64,000 nucleotides of DNA from the NCBI GenBank assembly GCA_026129135.1, contig JAHCIQ010000005.1:62001-126000 (forward strand). The letters are read 5' to 3'. Positions within the stretch are counted from its first letter, which is position 1, and each line of letters starts with the position of its first letter. The notes below the pieces were generated by a model. The model did not search any database. It was not told where the DNA came from and saw nothing but the letters and a program-made list of their open reading frames with translations. The translations under genes and the position numbers were made by a program. Source of the stretch: Cyanobacteria bacterium TGS_CYA1 (lineage in GTDB: Bacteria; Cyanobacteriota; Vampirovibrionia; Obscuribacterales; Obscuribacteraceae). This document shows, one piece after another, positions 26,057 through 34,219 of the stretch.

Positions 26057-27001
26057 ATGACATCAGTTCAGAGTCCAGGAAAGTACAGACTGGTTACCCG
26101 TAGCGATTTTGACGGTCTTGTTTGCGCTGTGATGCTCAAACATATGAATATGATCGACGACATTCTTTTTGTGCACCCCAAAGACATGCAAGACGGTCGC
26201 ATCGAATGCTCCAGCCGTGACATTACTACCAACCTTCCTTACGTAGAAGGCGTACATCTAGCCTTCGACCACCACTTGTCAGAAACTCTACGCAACAAAG
26301 ACAGACGCGAAAATCACATCATCGACGCCAACGCAATGTCTGCAGCTCGAGTGGTCTGGGACTATTATGGCGGTCTCAAAACATTTCCTGCGCGCTGGCA
26401 AGAGATGATGACTGCAGTCGACAAAGCAGATGCTGCACAGTTTTCAGTAGACGAAATTCTGAATCCTACTGATTGGGTGTTGCTCAATTTCCTGATGGAT
26501 CCACGAACCGGACTTGGTCGTTTCCACAATTTCAGAATCTCTAATTACAACTTGATGATGGACTTGATTGACTATTGCAAAGACCACAATATTACAGAAA
26601 TCATGGCTATGCCTGACGTACAGGAAAGAGTCCAGTTGTACAACATGCAAACAGATTTGTTCCGCGAGCAAGTCGATCGCTGTTTCAAAATTCACAAGAA
26701 TCTCATTGTGCTTGATTTGCGTAAAGAAGACACTATTTATTCTGGCAACAGATTTATGATTTACGCCATGCATCCTGAAACCAATATTTCAATCCACGTG
26801 CTCTGGGGATTGAAAAAACAAAACACTGTTTTTGCAATCGGAAAATCAATCGTCAATCGCGACTCCAAAACAAACGTTGGCGAGCTCTGTCTCGCGTACG
26901 GTGGAGGCGGTCATGAAAAGGCTGGAACCTGTCAGATAGAAAACGATCAGGCTGATGCAGTATTGCAAGAATTGATCAAAAAAATCACTGCCGACGGCTA
27001 G
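26057..27001 (+). CDS. DHH/DHHA1-family phosphoesterase
   Basis: DHH proteins are Mn-dependent phosphoesterases that cleave cyclic dinucleotides, nanoRNA or polyphosphate. This 314-residue protein has the first metal motif SDFDGLVCAVM near residue 17 and the LAFDHHLSET motif that names the family. A long helical middle follows, and the C-terminal substrate-binding GGGGHEKAGTCQIE matches the DHHA1 glycine-rich end. The middle region differs from NrnA and GdpP, and there are no membrane helices or PAS domain. A cytoplasmic oligonucleotide or exopolyphosphatase-like activity is possible; substrate is not predictable. It stands alone, with RNA copy B upstream and the RRM gene 120 bases downstream. 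Confidence 0.8.
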   Translation: MTSVQSPGKYRLVTRSDFDGLVCAVMLKHMNMIDDILFVHPKDMQDGRIECSSRDITTNLPYVEGVHLAFDHHLSETLRNKDRRENHIIDANAMSAARVVWDYYGGLKTFPARWQEMMTAVDKADAAQFSVDEILNPTDWVLLNFLMDPRTGLGRFHNFRISNYNLMMDLIDYCKDHNITEIMAMPDVQERVQLYNMQTDLFREQVDRCFKIHKNLIVLDLRKEDTIYSGNRFMIYAMHPETNISIHVLWGLKKQNTVFAIGKSIVNRDSKTNVGELCLAYGGGGHEKAGTCQIENDQADAVLQELIKKITADG

Positions 27002-27123
27002 ACACAAACAACACGTCTGTCCAAGTATTTGATTAGCTTCTTGTAAAAGCGGGAACAAAGATATGTTGGCATATCAACTCGCACTCGGTCGGCATTTGCT
27101 GCTCCGGGTTTCTCTCTTTTGGC

Positions 27124-27438
27124 ATGGTGAAGGCAATGACACAGGCAATTAAAAATTATAGAAAAGTTCTAATTGGTAATTTACCGCAGACAAGCGTAGA
27201 GGAACTTACTGAAGCCTTTTGCGAGTTCTCAAATACGATATCGGAAATCTCTCTGTACATTGACCAGAAGGGCAAAAGCGCTGGTCATGCCTACATCGAA
27301 ATGACCAGTCGCGAGCACGCTGAATCATTAGTCGATCAAAACAACACTATTGAGCTAAAAGGCAGGCTTTTAAATCTGTCTCTAGCTGAACAGACACAAG
27401 ATTGCGTCAAACAAAAGAAGCGTTGGATTTTCTTTTAG
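27124..27438 (+). CDS. Single-RRM RNA-binding protein (cyanobacterial Rbp type)
   Basis: A small 104-residue protein made almost wholly of one RNA recognition motif. RNP2 is VLIGNLP at about residue 16 and RNP1 is KSAGHAYIEM around 57, in the beta-alpha-beta order of the fold. In RNP1 the usual aromatic pair is reduced to His-Ala-Tyr. Cyanobacterial Rbp proteins have the same size and accumulate in the cold or localise mRNAs; a comparable role is inferred. The C-terminus is short and basic (KQKKRWIFF), without the glycine-rich tail of many Rbps. Start choice is uncertain: ATG at 27124 or 27136. It converges on the WG-repeat gene. Confidence 0.85.
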   Translation: MVKAMTQAIKNYRKVLIGNLPQTSVEELTEAFCEFSNTISEISLYIDQKGKSAGHAYIEMTSREHAESLVDQNNTIELKGRLLNLSLAEQTQDCVKQKKRWIFF

Positions 27439-27450
27439 CCAAAAGAACCG

Positions 27451-28611
27451 TTAGTGCTTTTCATAATTTCGACCGTGCAAATAGTGATATGACTGAGCAA
27501 TTACCAAAATTTTAGAAGCCTTGATTTCGGGAGTTTCGAAAGGGTCGCTCTTGACCGGACCGTAAACTGCTGCAAGCCCGTCACTGAATGGCTGGGCACT
27601 ATAGAATCGCTTATCGAATGCGATTGAACCATCCTTCGATATGTATGTCCAAAGCCCGGTTCGATCCACAACCGGAATCATTCCTTGAGAACAGCGCCTA
27701 GCAGCAAAATATTTCGGTTGAATAACAAAGCGCCCTGTTTTGCCGATCAAGCCAAACATTCCGGCGTGCCTCACGACCGCAATATTTTCTGAAAAGTGAT
27801 CAGCCCATTCGAATTTCGGAGCGATTACGACTCTGTGTGCCTTATCACGAAATCCCCACTTCAAACCTTCTCTGAACGGCTCTAGTTCGCTCGAATAATT
27901 CTTGGCTGAAAACTTCTTTTTCGAATCTTCATCTATGTTCCAGTAATAGATTCCTCCTTTGTCGATATAACTTTCGAATCGACCCAAATCGTCGGCGCTG
28001 TCGAGAGGGTGCATCCATGTGACCCATGAATAACCACTTTTGAAAGGACGCACTTTTATAAAGGGACCGAATATTTTGATAATGCCCTTCAAATCAATAA
28101 ATGAATAGCCACCATTCTTAGTATCAAACCGAAGGGTGTTTCGGTAGTTTTTATCAAGCTTAATTGCCTTCTGATTCAAATTGTCGAAGGTGGATTCGAT
28201 GTCAGGGTCGAGTGCAACATCCGGATCAGAGGTATAAAAAATGCCAGGTCCAAGGAATCGTCCACAAAATGTCCGTTCGACATCGCTTGCAGAAATCTTT
28301 TTAAATTCAATAACTAAATTGTCAAACTTGAAACAGTCGCTATCCCACACGGCTTGCTGGAAGCGAGTTTTGCCCTTTTCACTAAAATATCCAAGAACTG
28401 TTCCGTCAGGTAGCAAATCAAGCAAAACTTTCTTGTCACGGCTCTGCCAAGGTCCTAACACTTCGCTGGTCAGTACTGGTTCATTACCATAGAACTCGCT
28501 TCTATTAAACTCGCCAATGATCCCACTCGTCATGATTAAGAGAGGAACAGCGAGAAGCAATGAAAACCCTATGACAAGTAGGACTAGCAGAACTTTGAGA
28601 AGTTTTTTCAT
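27451..28611 (-). CDS. Membrane-anchored WG-repeat protein
   Basis: An N-terminal hydrophobic helix (LLKVLLVLLVIGFSLLLAVP) anchors or exports the protein. The first ~200 residues have no recognised domain. The C-terminal ~140 residues hold WG/KWG beta-repeats: KWGFRDKAHRVVIAPKFEWA, FGLIGKTGRFVIQPKYF and TYISKDGSIAFDKRF, each followed by a FS-x-G/QG-x-A-V-V turn. WG repeats occur in bacterial surface and cell-envelope proteins, mostly of unknown role. The nearest minus-strand gene upstream ends 76 bases away, so it may close the kynB-led operon or be separate. Confidence 0.75.
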   Translation of the reverse strand: MKKLLKVLLVLLVIGFSLLLAVPLLIMTSGIIGEFNRSEFYGNEPVLTSEVLGPWQSRDKKVLLDLLPDGTVLGYFSEKGKTRFQQAVWDSDCFKFDNLVIEFKKISASDVERTFCGRFLGPGIFYTSDPDVALDPDIESTFDNLNQKAIKLDKNYRNTLRFDTKNGGYSFIDLKGIIKIFGPFIKVRPFKSGYSWVTWMHPLDSADDLGRFESYIDKGGIYYWNIDEDSKKKFSAKNYSSELEPFREGLKWGFRDKAHRVVIAPKFEWADHFSENIAVVRHAGMFGLIGKTGRFVIQPKYFAARRCSQGMIPVVDRTGLWTYISKDGSIAFDKRFYSAQPFSDGLAAVYGPVKSDPFETPEIKASKILVIAQSYHYLHGRNYEKH

Positions 28612-28687
28612 TTCTGCATTATGAATGAATTTTTGTTAGATGCACGCAAATTTGTAAGAGACACTCTAAATCTGCGTCAATCATTAC

Positions 28688-29239
28688 TTAACGTAGAGGT
28701 TTTCTCCAACGAATGTAATAGTTATGCATAACCCAGTGAGCGTGCTTACCAAAGTGAGGATAGCCTTCATATCTTTTGACTGGAAAGGTATCAACCGCAA
28801 TATCAAAAACGTAGTAAGCTTCATCTAAAAACGGAAGAAGATTTTGATTCTTCGATAAAAATGTGCTCAACACCCAAATTATCAATTGCAAATACGCTTC
28901 GTGCAATTCTTCGCGAGCCGATTTAATTTCTTCAGCACTACCGATCCATAGCCTGGTAAAAAGATCGATTCTATCCGACTCAGGCAGAACCGGAGTGAAC
29001 GCAGCCTTCTCAACTATTTTCAGACAAGCCGGATCAACCTCTACTCTTGAAAAAATTATCTCGATATAGCGTTTGCCAAATGGAATTTTTTCCAGAAAAG
29101 GCTCTGAATCGTCAGAACCTCGCGAATCAAACCCGGTGCCAACGATTTTGCCGCCACCTCTCGACCCACCTCCAGCGCCAACGCCAGATCTCGAAACTCC
29201 CACCTGGAGCTTAGCTTTATTATTGCTGTCATCAGTCAT
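28688..29239 (-). CDS. Uncharacterised protein, last gene of the kynB-led operon
   Basis: The product (183 residues) is not recognised. It starts with a Gly/Ser-rich segment (GVGAGGGSRGGGKIVGTG) like a flexible linker. A compact alpha-helical part follows, with several Trp, Tyr and His residues near the end (EGYPHFGKHAHWVMHNYYIR). There is no signal peptide or membrane helix. The ATG directly follows the stop codon of the BtpA-family gene, so it is co-translated with that operon. The dense aromatic end could be an interaction surface, but no function is proposed. Confidence 0.6.
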   Translation of the reverse strand: MTDDSNNKAKLQVGVSRSGVGAGGGSRGGGKIVGTGFDSRGSDDSEPFLEKIPFGKRYIEIIFSRVEVDPACLKIVEKAAFTPVLPESDRIDLFTRLWIGSAEEIKSAREELHEAYLQLIIWVLSTFLSKNQNLLPFLDEAYYVFDIAVDTFPVKRYEGYPHFGKHAHWVMHNYYIRWRKPLR

Positions 29240-30025
29240 CTAATCTTTATGCACGCTCACGAGCTTCTTGCAGCGCTCGGTGTCGACTTTGGCTGACCAG
29301 TGTCCTCCAGTTTTAGACGAGGAGCCGATGATCATGCCATCTGAATAACGTGCGTATTTTTTCAAGTTTTCAGGTGTGATGCCAGAGCCAACTAAAACAG
29401 GAATTTTGACCGATTGCTTGACAGACTTCACTTCTTCAAGCAACGGCTGGTCGCCAGTTCTGATGCCTGTCACAACGAGACCATCAGCTTTGAAGAATTC
29501 AGCTTCTTTAGCAGTGTCGCCTATACTGGTATCAGATGTGATGGCGTGCGATGCATGTTTCTTTTTAACATCGGCAAAGATTTTTATTTCGTTTGCTTTC
29601 AGTTCGTCCCGCCTGCGAATCAGTTTTGCAGCGCAAGATTCATGTATGCCGCCATTGCCTACGTGGGCATAAACAAAGCCTTCGACCCGAATAAAATCGA
29701 GGTTAGAAGCTATAGCAACTCCTAGCGCTTCCAGATTTGCTCCAGCAAGAATCTGAATTCCTGTATGCATTTTGATTTCTTTTTTGAGCGCGCTTGAAAT
29801 GACAGTCATGGCTGCCACGGTTTCGGGAAGTGCTGTCCCTTTTATGTAAGGAACATCGTGCATATTTTCGACCATGATGGCATCGAATCCCGACTTCTTA
29901 TATATAGCCGCGTCGAGCAGGGCGTTCTCCACAATCTCGTCGAGATTGCCTGCCCACATAGCAGCCCCCGGCAGGGGACCGACGTGAACCATTCCAATCA
30001 AGCTGCAAGACGATTTTTTAAACAT
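29240..30025 (-). CDS. BtpA/SgcQ family TIM-barrel protein
   Basis: The family is named for a cyanobacterial protein needed for stable photosystem I, but members are widespread in non-photosynthetic bacteria. Visible are IGMVHVGPLPGAA near the N-terminus, FDAIMVENMHDVPY, GIQILAGANLEALGVAIASNLDFIRVEGF, and the phosphate-binding-like LVGSGITPENLKKYARYSDGMIIGS. Together these suggest a (beta/alpha)8 fold related to phosphoribosylanthranilate isomerase-like barrels. The ATG at 30025 has AAGGAAA upstream and overlaps the previous gene by eight bases. With no photosystem genes nearby, a metabolic role beside kynB and the AAC(3)-like gene is more likely (inference). Confidence 0.85.
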   Translation of the reverse strand: MFKKSSCSLIGMVHVGPLPGAAMWAGNLDEIVENALLDAAIYKKSGFDAIMVENMHDVPYIKGTALPETVAAMTVISSALKKEIKMHTGIQILAGANLEALGVAIASNLDFIRVEGFVYAHVGNGGIHESCAAKLIRRRDELKANEIKIFADVKKKHASHAITSDTSIGDTAKEAEFFKADGLVVTGIRTGDQPLLEEVKSVKQSVKIPVLVGSGITPENLKKYARYSDGMIIGSSSKTGGHWSAKVDTERCKKLVSVHKD

Positions 30026-30848
30026 GCTGAATTTCCTTCGCTGCTTCAACCATTAACTCGACGGCAAAATCAACCAGTTCATGAGCCGGCAATAAATAAC
30101 TGACTGCTCCACCGATTTTATTAGAAGGGATATTATTTTTTTCTATAAATTTGTCCACAATAGTGGCAAAGAAACGCTCATCTGACCAGGGAAGTATTCC
30201 AATAGACGAGTCGAATTCTTCGATGTCCACCCAGGTTCGAACACCGTTTTGCATAAGTGGAACTTTCAAATGCAAAATAGTTTTGTTCTCAATTGGTGCA
30301 ATCGCCTCGGCATAATGCATCAAAGTAACCTGGTCGTGGTCAGAGCCAATGAGCAAAAGCATCCCGTTTTCTTGATAAAGTTTTTCTAGCGGAGAACCTT
30401 TGCCCAAGCCATAATTGAGCGAATGATCAGAAACCAGCCACTTGGCTCGTTTGCCAAGCGCCGCCATGCGACCGCCCACATTGTCACTGATTTGAACATC
30501 TTTTGAATGAGTGCGAAAGAACTCGGCGAAAGTGCCGAAGTCCCTCTGGGCATGAGCCAGATGCTTATCGAAGACAGGTGAATGCTCAAGAATATAAGCA
30601 GTGTCTTCGGCAGAATACCTTGAGCGTCCGACCTCGTCGAAAGGCGATGGACAGCCGAGATAAGACATAAAGGTTCCGTCGCGCACAACTTCTTCGAGCG
30701 CATTTATGAGCTCATCTGGACCACCAAGAATTTCGCCCACGGCACGCATCGAAGCGTGAATCATGATGATATCGTCAGAAACAAAATCGAAAGCGCGAAG
30801 TTGCGCTTTCAAATCTTCTTTGCAAAGCCTCGGACAAGTCCACATCAT
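30018..30848 (-). CDS. AAC(3)/YokD-family N-acetyltransferase-like protein
   Basis: The fold family transfers acetyl from acetyl-CoA to an amine, classically the 3-amino group of aminoglycosides. Matching motifs are IMIHASMRAVGEILGGPDELINAL, DGTFMSYLG, FRTHSKDVQISDNVGGRMAALG, and SLNYGLGKGSPLEKLYQENGMLLLIGSD with the conserved segment before LMHYAE. Length 276 is normal. The start overlaps the kynB-like stop as ATGATG. Its place inside a tight operon with catabolic-looking genes argues for a native metabolite as substrate rather than drug resistance. Resistance should not be assumed from the name. Confidence 0.8.
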   Translation of the reverse strand: MMWTCPRLCKEDLKAQLRAFDFVSDDIIMIHASMRAVGEILGGPDELINALEEVVRDGTFMSYLGCPSPFDEVGRSRYSAEDTAYILEHSPVFDKHLAHAQRDFGTFAEFFRTHSKDVQISDNVGGRMAALGKRAKWLVSDHSLNYGLGKGSPLEKLYQENGMLLLIGSDHDQVTLMHYAEAIAPIENKTILHLKVPLMQNGVRTWVDIEEFDSSIGILPWSDERFFATIVDKFIEKNNIPSNKIGGAVSYLLPAHELVDFAVELMVEAAKEIQHV

Positions 30849-31531
30849 TTGTTTTTGAGTAGCACGGCGCGCACAGGTGAAGCTTCGAGTTCACAAAATT
30901 TCAAGGGCAGCGCAATCAAGGTATAAAAGCCAGCTTTAGCATGAGTCAAATCGAGATTTTCAAGCCAGCTCATTTTGCATTTATGCAAAGCGTGGTGAGT
31001 TTCAAGACCTTTTGAATCGGACGGATCGACAGACGGAGTGTCGATTCCAACAAGTTTCACCTGGTGCTTTTGCAACTCTTCGATTAAGTCGGGAGTAAAA
31101 GACGCATAGTTATTTTCAAAAACATCATACCGTATCTGGTGGCGCGTTCTAAATAATAATCGTGGTGCCAGCTTTGATCTGTCTAGCGAAGATACCAGAG
31201 AAGAAATGTGTTTGCTCGTTATCGGCTCGAAACAATCAGCCAGGTCGATAACCTGGGCTTGACCCATATAAGCTCCAAGCGGCAATTGAGACGCCATTCC
31301 TTCGCCTTTATCCATGTCGCCATAGATATGAATGGGCGAATCGGCATGGGTTCCGACATGAGGACTCATCGTAAAAGAAGAAAGGTTTATGACATTCGAG
31401 TCGGCATAAGTAAGAGTGACATTGCGACTGAATTGAATATCGCCTGGAAAAGCAGCGGTTTTCGAATCCACCGGCAAGGAAATATCAATGATGTCATAGT
31501 TATCGAGGTCGAGCCAAGGTAATTCTGGCAA
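30845..31531 (-). CDS. kynB: Cyclase-family metal hydrolase, kynurenine formamidase-like
   Basis: KynB hydrolyses N-formylkynurenine to kynurenine in tryptophan breakdown. The metal-binding core is SPHVGTHADSPIHI (H-x-G-T-H-x-D-x-P-x-H), and the KynB-like VGIDTPSVDPSDSKGLETHHAL lies near residue 165. ISLPVDSKTAAFPGD at the N-terminus also fits. At 228 residues it is slightly longer than Pseudomonas KynB. The start is a TTG, with GCGGGA about 11 bases upstream. It leads a four-gene overlapping operon and is divergent from the RidA-like and aldehyde dehydrogenase genes that fit later steps of the same pathway. Related cyclase-family enzymes act on other esters and lactams, so the substrate is not certain. 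Confidence 0.75.
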   Translation of the reverse strand: MPELPWLDLDNYDIIDISLPVDSKTAAFPGDIQFSRNVTLTYADSNVINLSSFTMSPHVGTHADSPIHIYGDMDKGEGMASQLPLGAYMGQAQVIDLADCFEPITSKHISSLVSSLDRSKLAPRLLFRTRHQIRYDVFENNYASFTPDLIEELQKHQVKLVGIDTPSVDPSDSKGLETHHALHKCKMSWLENLDLTHAKAGFYTLIALPLKFCELEASPVRAVLLKNK

Positions 31532-31652
31532 GGTTTAAATCCCGCTATTAAAAGGGTCCAGCGCAAAGATTCGCTCATTACGCGACTGGAATTATAAGCT
31601 CTTTTCTGCTATAAATTCAGCTTCTTGACTTAATTTCTTCAGGAGCAGGCGC

Positions 31653-32078
31653 GTGTCCTTGAAAGAAGGCATCACTATCACTGGAAAAGCTCCAAGCCCG
31701 CTTGGCGCTTACAGTCACGCCGTCAAAGCCGGCAATTTTCTATTCGTTTCAGGGCAGGGTGCTCGAAATCCAGACACAGGCAAAGAAGAAGGCGTCCAAT
31801 TAGACGAACAGGGCAATGTCCTTTCATATGACATCGAAGTTCAGACCGAATGGGTTATCAAAAATCTCAAAGTAGTTCTGGCAGAAGCCGGACTGGGACT
31901 GGAAGACGTAGTAGACATGAGCGTTTTTCTTTCCGACATGAATGACTTTGCAAAATACAACGGCGTTTACGCCAAACATTTTTCTTTTGCCAATCCACCT
32001 GCCAGGACCACAATTCAAGCAGCAAAATTGCCTGGAAAAAATCACATCGAAATAAAAGCAATCGCACTTTGCAAGTAA
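31653..32078 (+). CDS. RidA-family protein, 2-aminomuconate deaminase type
   Basis: RidA/YjgF proteins hydrolyse enamines and imines. This 141-residue member has the subgroup features of 2-aminomuconate deaminases: GAYSHAVKAGNFLFVSGQGA, YDIEVQTEWVIKNLKVVLAEAG, DVVDMSVFLSDMNDFAKYN and the end RTTIQAAKLPGKNHIEIKAIA. Deaminases of this subgroup convert 2-aminomuconate to 4-oxalocrotonate. The GTG start has AGGAG ten bases upstream. The next gene, 23 bases on, encodes a dehydrogenase resembling the enzyme that makes 2-aminomuconate, which supports the specific call over a general RidA role. Confidence 0.7.
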   Translation: MSLKEGITITGKAPSPLGAYSHAVKAGNFLFVSGQGARNPDTGKEEGVQLDEQGNVLSYDIEVQTEWVIKNLKVVLAEAGLGLEDVVDMSVFLSDMNDFAKYNGVYAKHFSFANPPARTTIQAAKLPGKNHIEIKAIALCK

Positions 32079-32101
32079 CCTACAACAAAGAGGACTAGAA
32101 G

Positions 32102-33571
32102 ATGACCACCGCGACCAAAGCAAAGACTATCGAAATCGATAACTTCATCGGCGGAAAAGCAGTCAAATCCAAAGACGGCAAAACTTTCCAGACCATGAAT
32201 CCTGGAACAGGCGAGGTCCTTGGCACCGTGTCTTACGGTGGCGCAGAAGATATCAATCTTGCAGTAGACGCAGCTAAAGAAGCTTTCGAAAACGGTCCCT
32301 GGCCAAAGATGTCGATGGCTGACCGCGCTAACATTTTGCTCAAAATCGCAGCTCTGGTCGAGAAAAACTCAGACGAGTTGGCGCGTGCCGAATCAATGGA
32401 TACAGGCAAGCCAATTACCGAAAGCAAGACTGGCGACATTGCACGGGTTGCGACCAATTTTCATTTCTACCCCAACTTCGCTCAGTCACTGGCTGACGAA
32501 TCCTGGACACCAAATCCGCAAGAGCGTCACACAGCCATTCGCGAGCCGCTTGGTGTATGCGGACTCATAACCCCCTGGAATTTGCCTTTGTATCTTGCCA
32601 CATGGAAAATTGCTCCATGTTTGATTATGGGCAATGCTTGCGTTTTAAAACCAGCCGAGTGGACACCTTACACAGCATTCTTGTTTGCAAAACTAGCTAA
32701 AGAAGCTGGTCTTCCAGATGGCGTATTGAACATAGTAAATGGATTTGGTGCAGGCGGCGCTGGCGAAGCGCTCACTAAGCATCCTGACGTCAAATCGATT
32801 TCGTTCACTGGTGAAACAGGAACTGGCAGAGCCATTATGGCAAGTGCTGCTGGCACGCTCAAAAAATTATCTTTCGAGCTTGGTGGCAAAGGCGCCAATA
32901 TTATTTTCGAAGATGCAAATCTAGACGAAGCGCTTCCAACCGCTATACGTGCGGCTTATCGCAACCAGGGTCAAGTGTGTCTTGCTGGTTCGCGTTTGTT
33001 CGTTCAAGAATCGATTTATCCCAAAGTGGTCAAAGCGATGGTAGAGCGAGTCAAAAACATCAAAGTGGGCGATCCTCTTGATCCCAAGACTGAAATGGGC
33101 GCGATGATTTCCAAAGAACACATGGAAAAGGTGCAGGGATATATCGAACTTGGTCGCAAAGACGGCAAGTGCCTTACCGGCGGAGATCCAATCAAAGAGC
33201 TCGGCGGCGGCTATTTCTTATCACCTTCGGTTTTTGAAGGTCTTGCTTACGACTCCAGATTCTGTCAAGAAGAAATTTTTGGACCGGTACTACCCATAAT
33301 ACCGTTCAAAGACGAAGAAGAAGTAATCAAAATGGCAAACTCCACCCCTTACGGCTTGTCCGCATCGCTCTGGAGTCAGGATGTGAACCGTTGCAATCGT
33401 GTCGCCCGCAAACTGAAATCAGGCATGGTCTGGGTCAACTGCTGGTTCGCCCGCGACCTTCGCACACCTTTTGGTGGACAGAAGAGCTCGGGACTTGGTC
33501 GCGAAGGCGGTCGCTACAGTCTTGAATTTTTCTCCGATTGGAAAGCAGTTTCATACAAGTATTCTGACTAA
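32102..33571 (+). CDS. Aldehyde dehydrogenase, 2-aminomuconate-6-semialdehyde type
   Basis: This NAD(P)-dependent ALDH has 489 residues. Core motifs are ITPWNLPLYLATWKIAPC, KPAEWTP, FTGETGTGRAIM, the catalytic Glu in FELGGKGANII, and the Cys nucleophile in NQGQVCLAGSR. The C-terminal SGMVWVNCWFARDLRTPFGG and GREGGRYSLEFFSDWK are characteristic of the aminomuconate- and hydroxymuconate-semialdehyde dehydrogenase branch (ALDH8 type). AGAGGA precedes the ATG. The pairing with a 2-aminomuconate-deaminase-like RidA gene strengthens the assignment; betaine aldehyde or other semialdehydes remain possible substrates. Confidence 0.82.
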   Translation: MTTATKAKTIEIDNFIGGKAVKSKDGKTFQTMNPGTGEVLGTVSYGGAEDINLAVDAAKEAFENGPWPKMSMADRANILLKIAALVEKNSDELARAESMDTGKPITESKTGDIARVATNFHFYPNFAQSLADESWTPNPQERHTAIREPLGVCGLITPWNLPLYLATWKIAPCLIMGNACVLKPAEWTPYTAFLFAKLAKEAGLPDGVLNIVNGFGAGGAGEALTKHPDVKSISFTGETGTGRAIMASAAGTLKKLSFELGGKGANIIFEDANLDEALPTAIRAAYRNQGQVCLAGSRLFVQESIYPKVVKAMVERVKNIKVGDPLDPKTEMGAMISKEHMEKVQGYIELGRKDGKCLTGGDPIKELGGGYFLSPSVFEGLAYDSRFCQEEIFGPVLPIIPFKDEEEVIKMANSTPYGLSASLWSQDVNRCNRVARKLKSGMVWVNCWFARDLRTPFGGQKSSGLGREGGRYSLEFFSDWKAVSYKYSD

Positions 33572-33580
33572 TTAAACTAA

Positions 33581-34213
33581 TTGGAAGACTATCCTGAAAA
33601 TAACGAATGGCTCATCTATGACCTGTCGGACTCACTCAAACCGATGGGTTTTAGACTGACCAATTCGAAGCTGGGATTTTACGAATACAAAGACGAAGAT
33701 GGAAACGAAGCCACTCTATCACTTGGAGTTATCGGTGGTGCGACTATTTATTTGAGCGGTCCCCAGGTCACGCTCAAAAATCAACGTGTTTTCGATTTGC
33801 TCGATGATTTATACAAGAAAGGTTGTAGGACCGATAAAGGCACGTACTTCTCGCACAAATTGCCTCAGTTCGACAATGAGGGAAACGTCAAATGGGGATT
33901 CACTTTTGGTGAAGACGCAAAGAACGAAGCCACCACTATAAATTTGAGCGCATATTTAAAATCGAAAATCATCCCCTTAATCGAACGCTGGGGAAAAATG
34001 AAATTGACCCAGGAAGACATCGATTTGCTCAAAAGTGAAAACGATGCTGAATACAGCCTGGTAGGCAACGTTTTTCTTGGCGGCAAATTCAAAGAAGCAG
34101 GATTGATGGCAAACGAATTTTTGGAGTCGAGCAAAGACAAAGAGGTCTATCAAAAATTCATCGACGAAATTTTTGGATACAAGAAACGCTCGCTGCCTAT
34201 GATTTCGAGCTAG
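33581..34213 (+). CDS. Uncharacterised protein downstream of the semialdehyde dehydrogenase
   Basis: This 210-residue acidic, soluble protein has no signal peptide, membrane helix or motif I recognise. The first half is beta-rich (MGFRLTNSKLGFYEYKDEDG, ATLSLGVIGGATIYLSG). The second half is helical (SAYLKSKIIPLIERWGKMKLTQED). It starts with TTG nine bases after the dehydrogenase stop; no ribosome-binding site is seen, so translation may depend on coupling. An internal ATG at residue 22 is an alternative start. Position suggests it belongs to the RidA-like/dehydrogenase transcript, but I propose no function. Confidence 0.6.
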   Translation: MEDYPENNEWLIYDLSDSLKPMGFRLTNSKLGFYEYKDEDGNEATLSLGVIGGATIYLSGPQVTLKNQRVFDLLDDLYKKGCRTDKGTYFSHKLPQFDNEGNVKWGFTFGEDAKNEATTINLSAYLKSKIIPLIERWGKMKLTQEDIDLLKSENDAEYSLVGNVFLGGKFKEAGLMANEFLESSKDKEVYQKFIDEIFGYKKRSLPMISS

Positions 34214-34219
34214 CTCAAC

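Noticed and set aside
29240..30025. Photosystem I biogenesis role from the BtpA name.
   Set aside because: No photosynthesis genes are present and the family is common in non-photosynthetic bacteria.
30018..30848. Antibiotic resistance by the AAC(3)-like protein.
   Set aside because: The fold match is real, but the operon context is metabolic and the family includes non-resistance members, so resistance is not claimed.
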